64,000 bases of DNA from Canna indica (Eukaryota; Streptophyta; Magnoliopsida; Zingiberales; Cannaceae): contig CP136890.1 of assembly GCA_034359265.1 (NCBI GenBank), positions 35,382,501 to 35,446,500 on the forward strand. The letters run 5' to 3'. This document shows, piece after piece, positions 56,679 through 64,000 of the stretch. Both the position numbers and the translations under genes were made by a program. Within the stretch, counting starts at the first letter, position 1. Each line of letters begins with the position of its first letter. The notes beneath the pieces were generated by a model that did not search any database, had not been told where the DNA came from, and saw only the letters and a program-made list of their open reading frames with translations.

Positions 56679-58214
56679 ATGTCTAGTCGTAGTTATCGAC
56701 GCAGGAGAGTTTCGGAGTCTCCGATCGGTGAGACTCCAGCACTTACTCATGCTGCTGATCCTCCTGTTGCTGATCCTCATGAGGATGATACTGCCGAGGC
56801 TAGTACATCTAGACGTAGGCGGCCACGCGGGCCGAACAGGTGGCAGCCTCCACCAGCCACAGAGTCACGTAGATTGATTAGCGTGATTGGGGAGCGGTAA
56901 TATATCATGAATTATGAATCATTACAAATTCATTATATCATAATATAATATTAAAATTTATTTTTGTTGTGCAGGTTCGAGCAAGAAGAAGTGCCGAGGA
57001 GCATTTCTTCTACTATTCGACGATACATGCACGGGGCATGGCCTACGTGGTCTCACGTGCCTAGCGAGCACGTCGACATGTTATGGCGCGAGTTTGAGGC
57101 ACGTATTATTATTATTTTTTACATGCATGATGATATATTAATATTGGTACTGATATTATTATTTTGCAGGCTCGCTATACATGGGTCGAGGACCAGATGC
57201 CCTTCATTTACGCTGCCTGGGAGGCTATTTCCCGGGCAAGGTACAACGGGCAACTGGGGCAGGCTCGGTCCCAAGCGATGGCCCGAGCTGGGACCACTAA
57301 CATCGCGGAGACTCGGGGATACGGCCCCGGTTGGATTACTCCGGATATATGGGACCAGCTCGTGGGGATATGGTCGACGGATCGATGGCAGGAGGTTTCT
57401 CGGAATGCGGCTAGAAATCGCATGTCGGGGGGAGCAGCGCGTCACACCGGCGGCTCTGTTGCATTTGCAGTGCACGCAAACCGTATGGTAAGTATATCTT
57501 TTAATTATATATTTTATTTGTTATTATGTGTACTAATTAATGTATTTGTTTTGTAAATGTAGACGACGGTGTCGGATGACGGGAGTGTCCAGCGACCCTC
57601 CCCGATGGCGGTGTTTGAGCGGACTCACCGTCGAGCACATGGGACGGGGGAGTACATCCACAACCGCGCTGCATACATTATGGTAATTATATATTTGTTT
57701 AAATTATTCATTATATATTTATAATTTAAGTTTTATGATAAATATTAAACAAAAAATCAAACTCGAGTAGGAGACCTACAGCCAGACGGTGGTGCAGCGC
57801 GGGGGTACCCCCGAGGACTTTAACGCAGCATCGTGGGTCGAGGCCGCAGGTGGCTGGGACCATGACCGCGTATATGGCTTCGCAGATAGTGGTCATGCGC
57901 GAGCCGTACTAGGGCCACTTGGGGCACCGACCCCTCCGGTCGCTAGTGAGCGGTCGTCCACCTCCAGATCCAGTTATGATCATAGTAATAGGATAAGGAC
58001 ACTAGAGGAGACGGTCGCGCGTCAGACTGAGATGATGGAGCGCCAGAGTCAGACGATGGCGAATATAGAAGCTATGCTACGCAACTTGTCAGGTCATCCC
58101 GAAGCAGGCATCTCTTCGGCATCATCTAATCCATCGTCCTCGAGTCAGTCCACGCCGGTGTACACTCAAGCGCTCCAGACCCCGCCATATAATCCAGACC
58201 ATCCTCCATCGTGA
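56679..58214 (+). CDS. CACTA second-gene protein, Transposase_24 (Ptta/En/Spm) type, apparently intact
   Basis: Exons inferred: 56679-56898, about 56975-57089, 57170-57486, 57563-57681 and 57771-58214. The first intron is GT-AG. The second fits best with a GC donor after the Glu codon of WREFE. The product starts MSSRSYRRRRVSESPIGETP, then a Pro/Arg-rich linker, a Trp-rich core (HGAWPTWSHVP, ITPDIWDQLVGIWST) and MAVFERTHRRAHGTGEYIHN, then a coiled coil (IRTLEETVARQTEMMERQSQ) and a Ser/Pro-rich end. This is the second-gene class whose proteins bind subterminal repeats and assist the transposase. It lies 75 bp after the transposase stop and is probably alternatively spliced from the same transcript, as in En/Spm. 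No stop was found in the exons. Confidence 0.82.
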
Positions 58215-58511
58215 TCGTGAGATTTTTTGTTTGGATATTGAACTTGTTTAACTTATTTTGTTTGGATATTGATACTTCAATTTTGCATTTGAATTGTTTT
58301 TATACTATCGTGGATAATTATCAATATAAATATAATTGTTTTGATGTATATCTTGGTGTGTTTGTGATGTGTGAATGAATGTGTATGAGGTGTTTGTGAT
58401 GTGTGAATGAATGTGTGTATGAGGGTATGGGTGTGCGAGTTATGTATCAGATAAATGTATCAATGTATCAATGGAAATTTGAAATTTTCAAATTTTCTGT
58501 TTGCAGGTATA

Positions 58512-58895
58512 CGTCATCAGCAACGGCTTTCCCACGGGCGTCCTTGGGAAAGCCGTTGCTACAAGTGTATCGAAAGTCGTTGCTGATGACCTACAGCAAC
58601 AGCTTAGCGACGGAGTTTTACTAACGGTGTTGCTACGGACTCAGCGGCCGTTGCTATTAATGTTATCAGCAACGGCTCTGGGTCTGTAGCAAAATCGTTG
58701 CTGATAATATTTTTAGCGACGGTCCGAGCGGCCATTGCTGATAATGTTTTGAGCGACGGCCCGAGCGGCCGTCGCTGATCCGTTGCTAAGTTATCAGCAA
58801 CGCGACTTTCTGTCACGGCGCTATTGCAACGGCGCGGCCGTTGCTGATTCTCTTCAGCAACGGCTCAGCAACGGTATTAGCCGTTGCTGATGCCC
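58512..58895. repeat. Right subterminal repeat array of the CACTA element
   Basis: The same CAGCAACGGC/GCCGTTGCTG motif as on the left, in both orientations, with GGTCCGAGCGGCC-type variants between. Confidence 0.85.
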
Positions 58896-59274
58896 ATTTT
58901 TCTAGTAGTGAATTGAGATCGATCGAGCTTCGAGCAAAAAGTTACTGGAATTTCCAGTAATATTTCGATCGATAACACCAAAATGGCTGAATAATGATTT
59001 TTGCCGATTTTTCTTCGAAAACTTCGTTTTGGGTTTTGGTTTGGGAAATTAGCCGGGTTAGACTTATTTGAGGTCCTAGGAGTATGCTACATCATTTTCT
59101 ACTCCTAGACCTAATTTTCGATCTCCGGAGCCATCGCGACTTGATTTCATACGTTTTTTCTAACGAACTCCGTAGGCGTATTGTTCTAGCAATCTAAACT
59201 TAAAACTTAGGCAAATAAATTAGTTTTATGTTTATTATCATCAAAATAGGCCTGGGTTGAACACTTGGGCAACA

Positions 59275-61890
59275 AATTTATTTATGTTAAATTCAACAAA
59301 TGGCATCATGACGTGGTTTAGAAGAACAAATAGTTGTTTACGTCTGACCTATTCAAGCCAAGTTATAATATGTTTTATTAATTAGTGGTCTATAATTAAA
59401 CTTATGATGTACATAATTAACATGATGCATACAATTCCATAAAATTGCTTCAAAAGTTCAATGAAATGTGTGAGCTGTCTCTTTCTAGTACACTTATGGC
59501 TTCATAAAAGTCCTACCTCCTTGGAATCTAGGGTTTGGTTTTTCTTCAAAGCTTAGGCCCTAGTGACTAATTTATGAGGGAGCCATATACCAAACCAGGG
59601 CCACTAATGGGTTGAAAAGGAGATTAGGGTTTCCAACCAACAAATAATCAATGAAAATTTCCCCAAATTACACCCTCTTATGGAGAATAAAAAATGAAAT
59701 ATTACAAAATAGAAATTAAGAACACTAATTTGACACCCCAACTTGTAAGTAAAAGAAGATAAAGTGCTATACCACTTGGGGTTTCCTTAAACTTTCCTTT
59801 TATTTCTCTAGTACAAGAGAGGTGGATTCCATTAGCAAATAAGTATATTCAACATCTTGGTCATTTTTCCAATATATTATTTGTCTAAAGTTGCTTCATT
59901 GACACAACCACCTATAAAAATTAAACCACTCATGGTGTTTGTTGTTGACACAACTAAAAATTAATTAGATGCTCTTATTCATAATGCTAGTGTTTAGATT
60001 ATATTCCTACTTAAGACTTTATTATAGAAAATTGACAATTAATTAATGAAAAGAGAAAACAAAGTTAATAGCATAAGATGTCAGATCAAAATTTAAAAAA
60101 ACAAAAAAAAAAAAAAAGTTTATCTCATCAACATACCAGACCTTCATGTCAAACTGAATAGATAAGTAAGGCAACAAAGTATAAGTCTACTTGGCCATAA
60201 TCTTTATAATTTGAATGTCCAAATTAGTCTATATATCCTTGTTGCTTTTTTTTTGCATAAAAATATACCATGCTCATGTCATGCTTCTTGGCAATTAATT
60301 TAGTCTTTTTAACCATCAATTTTAGTTTCTAGAAGTTTAAGACACTTGTTGAGTACGTATTTTGCAATTATTATATTAAATCCATGCTGCACATGTATTA
60401 TAAAATATAGATGTAGTGTTTCAACCTAATCTCAACTCAGTGAAAATTCTCTTGAAAGGAAATTATGTGCTACTTTTCTTTAGACAAAATCTTCATTTTC
60501 AGCATTTCAAAGCAATAATCTGGAACAAATAAAATGGAGGAATCACAATTACTAATTTATCATTTATTTTTCTAAAAAACATTTTAAAAGGTAAGATGCT
60601 CTATTATTCTTTATTTTCATTTTATTTTTTTGGAACTTTTTGAGAGAGGGGAACATGCCACCCTAATTAGCTCTCTCCCTTCTCCCTCAAAGATTCTCAT
60701 GAAAGCAACGAGGGAATAGAATAATCATACAACACCACCAATTCCCATCATAGTAAAGAAATACCATCTCTTTTTACTAATATTTTAAAGAGATTATTTT
60801 TTTAACTTATCCAAATTTAATAAATAAATAAATAAATAAATTCAGGATAATAGAGACTGAAAACTTACTGCGTAATGCTTCCCTCCATTTTGGGGCACAA
60901 TCCAAATCAGATTTGGTATTAGTTTGCAGTCAAATTAACATGTCGAAATCGGCTTTAGAAACATTGTATTTATATCTAAACCTTGCAGTAATGAATTAAC
61001 AAGTACCTAGTTTTCATATCTTTTTAAATCACAATGGCATTGGATTCTAGTGCCATTTAACTAGTAGTGTGCTTGTGAGGTTGTCAATGAAAGAGAGGCA
61101 TTTATCATGTTCAAACAAATTAAAACATTCTTTCCCCAACCAAATGCCAAGAGAAGATCACTCAAATCTATATATCTTAGTCTTCTTTGTCCTCAAGATT
61201 GATTTTATTTCATTCTCTTTTTCTCATCCAATGAGAGAGTGAAGTTTCCTTTATTTTCCACTAGAATCAATCCATATTGACCAATAAATAGTGTTTCATC
61301 AATTTTCACCAAATCTGATCGATTCTAGGTTAAGCCAATTCTTTGTTGTCAGAATATATATGGCAAAGGCCAAATGATACTAGTACTGTATGACAAAAGG
61401 TCAGTAGCTCAAGAGATTTAGTTATGCTCTTCCTAATAGTTCAAGCTTTGGGGATGAATGGGTGAATCATTAGCACCTTGAACCTAATAATGGTATTAAG
61501 TTATTAACACAAATCATGTACTCAATCAATTCCTAATTGAACATGTTAAAGTGATGTATTTTTTTTCCAGTCCTTATAGACTGATATAACCAATATAAAA
61601 CATAGACTAAGTTTTCAGTTTTGAATTCATTTGACCACTGTTTCTCAATTTTCACTAGGCTTCGCTGTTTCTTGACTAATGCAGTTTTCTGGGACCCTTC
61701 TAGATCAAGAATTCAAACAAAATGAACCAATTATAGCAATTCTGTTTCCAAAATACTAATCTGCAAAGCTAAGCTCTTTTGTACAATAGTCTTGCCATCA
61801 TAGGAAAGCTAGCTTCATTTTACACTACTTTTTAGCTTTTTTACATGAGAGATCTACAAATGTCAACCCCACCCCTCTTTTGCTTCACTT
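59275..61890. other. Intergenic region, no gene seen
   Basis: AT-rich, with A runs near 60095-60118 and an (AAAT)n run at 60822-60840. No open frame with domain resemblance and no clear element ends. The last ~200 bp are the 3' flank of the HD-Zip gene. Confidence 0.6.
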
Positions 61891-61912
61891 GCAATGACTG
61901 ACTACTGACTCA

Positions 61913-62883
61913 TCAGTCCCATCCCTCAGAGAAGTACCAGGAGAGGCTTGGTGCTTGATCTGTTGAGAACAACCCAGTAGTGCTAGGCTCCTCGCAGTAA
62001 TTGATCTCCTCCACAAGCTTGTTCTCAAACAACAAGGAAGAAGAGCATTGAGACCTCAATCCCATGAAGCACTGTTCTTCCAACAACACCCCAGAATAAG
62101 GACTTGCTTCATCACTGAACACCACACTTGAATCACTACTATCTGAAGCACCGTCCTTGTGGACACTAACACTTGGTCTCTTCTCTCCTTCAGCATCTTT
62201 GTTGTTAGATTTTGATGGAGCCACCCCGGACCTCGCCAACTCGTCCTTCAGCTCCTTCACCTGAACCAACACCAATCGCAACAACTAAATTACATAGCCT
62301 GCTATCAACGATGAATTAAGGTCGTTTAATTATACAACTTACATTGGCTTCGAGGGCCTCCTTGTCGCGAAGGAGTGCGTCGTAGTCGAGCTTGAGAGCG
62401 TCGTGCCTTGCTTTCAGCACGCCGTAGTTGCGCTCGAGTTGTTTCGTCTTCCACCGAGCACGCCGGTTCTGGAACCAAATCGCCACTTGCCGCGGCTGCA
62501 AACCTACTTCTTGTGCCAGCCTCACCTTCCTCTCCGGGTCGAGCTTGTTCTCCACTTCAAAGTTCTTCTCTAGAGCTTTTACTTGATCTATGCTAAGCCT
62601 GCGCTTCTTCTCGCCAAGCGAGGACTGTCCATATGAACAAAACTCTTCCTCTTCCACCTCGTCCATTCCATCCAAAAGAAGAGATTGAAATCTTTCTTTA
62701 CTCTTCTCCTTTCCTTCTTCTACAAAGTGATAATTAACAAGAAGAGCATTATAAGTCACATGAATAGACAAGTCAACATCAAAGAAGAGAAGCTATATGA
62801 GTATACAAACCTGAAGGAGGAGGAACAGAAAAGGAGGCAACATCTTTTCCTTCAAATCCTTTGAAGCTGCTGAGCCTCTTCAT
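61913..62883 (-). CDS. HD-Zip class I homeodomain-leucine zipper transcription factor
   Basis: Minus-strand exons 62883-62811, 62719-62343 and 62260-61913, in phase with GT-AG introns, give 265 residues. The start is [14 protein letters not shown], the usual HD-Zip I opening, with no other in-frame ATG in exon 1. Residues about 50-110 are the homeodomain ([19 protein letters not shown], then [20 protein letters not shown]). It runs straight into the leucine zipper (heptads from [20 protein letters not shown] to VKELKDEL), which the second intron interrupts. The C-terminus is acidic/Ser-rich and ends [11 protein letters not shown], an aromatic AHA-like activation motif. Such proteins bind CAATNATTG as dimers in the nucleus and act in ABA, drought and growth responses. 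It is closest in style to the ATHB6/ATHB16/HOX5 group; exact orthology is not shown. Confidence 0.95.
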
Positions 62884-64000
62884 TGGGTTTGAGTGCCTTT
62901 GATGTCTATTGATTGGCTATTGGGATTATGTCGAGAGAATTGAGTGATGAGAAGAGAGCAAAAGAGTGAAGATGAGTTACTTTGTTTCTTCTGCTCATGA
63001 CCTCTACCCTAATTGACCTCATCACAGGATGCAAAGCCTTCCTTGTGAATCTTCTCTAAATACATAATACATCTTCAGTTCTTTTTCAGAGCCTGCACAT
63101 CAATTTCTAAGAAGGAGAAGAGAGGACAGCTGCAGGACCAGAAGAGTTAATGGTGGTATAGCGTTGAGGGGATTAAGAGGGGAACAAGTGAAATGAGACC
63201 TAAATGAAATGCAACCTGAAATCAGAATTGGTTTTATTTATTGGTAGCAAAATACATGCCTGATTTAAAATATTACGTAGGAGAGGAGATGGTGGTTGAG
63301 TGGGAGAAGAGAGATTTTATATATATATTACAGGTTTTTGCTTGTAGGACCTAAAGAAAAGCTTTACTTTAGTCTTATAGCTAAACCTATCATTTTCTTG
63401 TGTCAACATCGACTGTGTCTTCACCTTCTTAATTTAGACACAAAGTTCTGTTCATTGAAAGGGGAAAAAAAAATATACATAGGAGCTTATATATGTCGAC
63501 ATGCATTTACCTCCAACAGCTAGTTTATGGAAATATTTATTAAAATTTAACATAATATAGACTATATAGTATATCTTTAAAGGTTTTTATTCTGGTATGC
63601 CTTTTAATTGACTGTATTAGATCTTGTCAAGCAGCTGTATTCATTATGTGATGATCATTTATAATATTCTTGCTATTATTTTCCAGTAATTTGCCATGAG
63701 ATTTAAGATAGTGATTCTAATGTCTAAGGAAATTAATCTAATCCTAGAATCAAACTCTCTTATTTAGTTAAGCAACATAATTATGAATGGCATCTTCAAC
63801 TACAGGGAATTGGAATACATCTAGGGTTGCAGCATTTACTAGTTGCAACTTATATTTCTATTATCATTTGCGGGCCACAAGTGGAATTGCAGTGCAAAAA
63901 GTCCGCAATACAAAATTGCGGGTGGCAAATATAATAATTTGAGTTTGAAAAATAATTAATTTTGGCGACTTAGAGTCGTCGGATGGAGACGAGATAAATA
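62884..64000. other. Upstream region of the HD-Zip gene
   Basis: It contains the leader and promoter of the minus-strand gene (minus-strand TATA below). Several minus-strand ATGs lie in the presumed leader (for example at 63252 and 62994), so small upstream frames are possible. Beyond about 63400 the DNA is AT-rich with no gene. 63865-63925 holds short inverted pairs of TTGCGG/CCGCAA. Confidence 0.5.
63317..63329 (-). promoter_or_regulatory. Possible TATA box of the HD-Zip gene
   Basis: Read on the minus strand, aatatatatataaaa is followed by a CT-rich stretch (tctctcttctcccac), a common plant start-site context, about 430 bp before the start codon. Confidence 0.4.

Larger units (their letters stand above)
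51683..58913 (+). mobile_element. CACTA (En/Spm) element, 7.2 kb, nearly complete, TSD AAT
   Basis: The element begins CACTACTAGAAA at 51686 and ends TTTTTCTAGTAGTG at 58910; AAT lies on both sides (51683-51685, 58911-58913). It carries the two standard genes in the standard order: a TNPD-like transposase (53126-56603) and a Transposase_24 gene (56679-58214). Subterminal arrays of CAGCAACGGC-type motifs lie at both ends. The transposase has three in-frame stops and one frameshift and the second gene looks intact, so the copy is young but probably not autonomous as read. Confidence 0.93.
50939..59274 (-). mobile_element. Copia-type LTR, minus strand, split by a CACTA element
   Basis: The right end, read in reverse, starts TGTTGCCC at 59274 and goes on to 'attttgatgataataaacat', as in SIRE-like LTRs. 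The left end, read in reverse, includes 'ggtagtggagtaggaaagga', the 'gttagcattg' phrase and 'actattcatgctccctcca', like the ends of the LTRs at 3648 and 38160. A GATCGATCGAG/TTCGGTCGATCG block lies exactly at the CACTA insertion point (51650-51680 and 58915-58970). No internal region follows on either side, so it is probably a solo LTR of about 1.1 kb. The left boundary and target duplication are uncertain. Confidence 0.6.

Noticed and set aside
1..64000. rRNA or tRNA genes
   Set aside because: No cloverleaf with paired A and B boxes or rRNA-like stretch was seen; the only B-box match is listed as a weak candidate.

Overview
The window is repeat-rich, AT-rich nuclear DNA from a flowering plant. 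Two host genes are intact: a COX6b-type cytochrome c oxidase subunit gene with four introns (+ strand, 28884-31255) and a class I HD-Zip transcription factor gene with two introns (- strand, 61913-62883). Almost everything else is transposable elements of typical plant families, many nested in one another. The style of the HD-Zip protein and the low GC would fit a non-grass monocot, but I cannot fix the species.

Layout. 1-4918: a degenerate SIRE-like Ty1/copia element. Its LTR is split by a solo Ty3/gypsy LTR (656-3218, minus strand, target duplication AGAAG), and its LTR is joined directly to mid-integrase. 4919-12708: a decayed Ty3/gypsy element with a chromodomain-like C-terminus (Tekay-like), whose 5' LTR is cut to its last ~537 bp. 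13259-13825 and 24227-24440: pieces of a copia-type non-coding spacer, split by a 10.4 kb PIF/Harbinger element (13826-24223, TSD TTA). That element carries remains of a Myb/SANT-like ORF, a transposase and a GRF zinc-finger ORF. Inside it sits a 4.7 kb CACTA element (15874-20560, TSD TCA) with no visible transposase but with exon-intron fragments of three unrelated host genes: a receptor-like kinase, a p23 co-chaperone and an organellar phenylalanyl-tRNA synthetase.

24790-25515 is a candidate MITE. 28630-31255 is the COX6b gene with its promoter. 32152 to about 46480 is a minus-strand L1-type LINE, split between ORF1 and ORF2 by an 8.0 kb gag-only LTR element (36664-44692, TSD GTCTC; TR-GAG type). 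46626-49064 is the 3' half of another CACTA element, minus strand. About 50939-59274 is a minus-strand copia-type LTR split by a nearly complete 7.2 kb CACTA element (51686-58910, TSD AAT). That element has a TNPD-like transposase with few lesions, an apparently intact second gene, long subterminal repeat arrays, a 26-bp minisatellite and a ~190-bp inverted repeat in its leader. The HD-Zip gene and its upstream region fill the right end.

The elements do not act as a pathway. The window is a layered record of insertions around two host genes. The most interesting parts are the gene-capturing CACTA element, the gag-only retroelement with its repeated spacer, and the hairpin in the leader of the near-intact CACTA. 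All boundaries, splice sites and family calls come from reading the sequence by eye; no database was searched.
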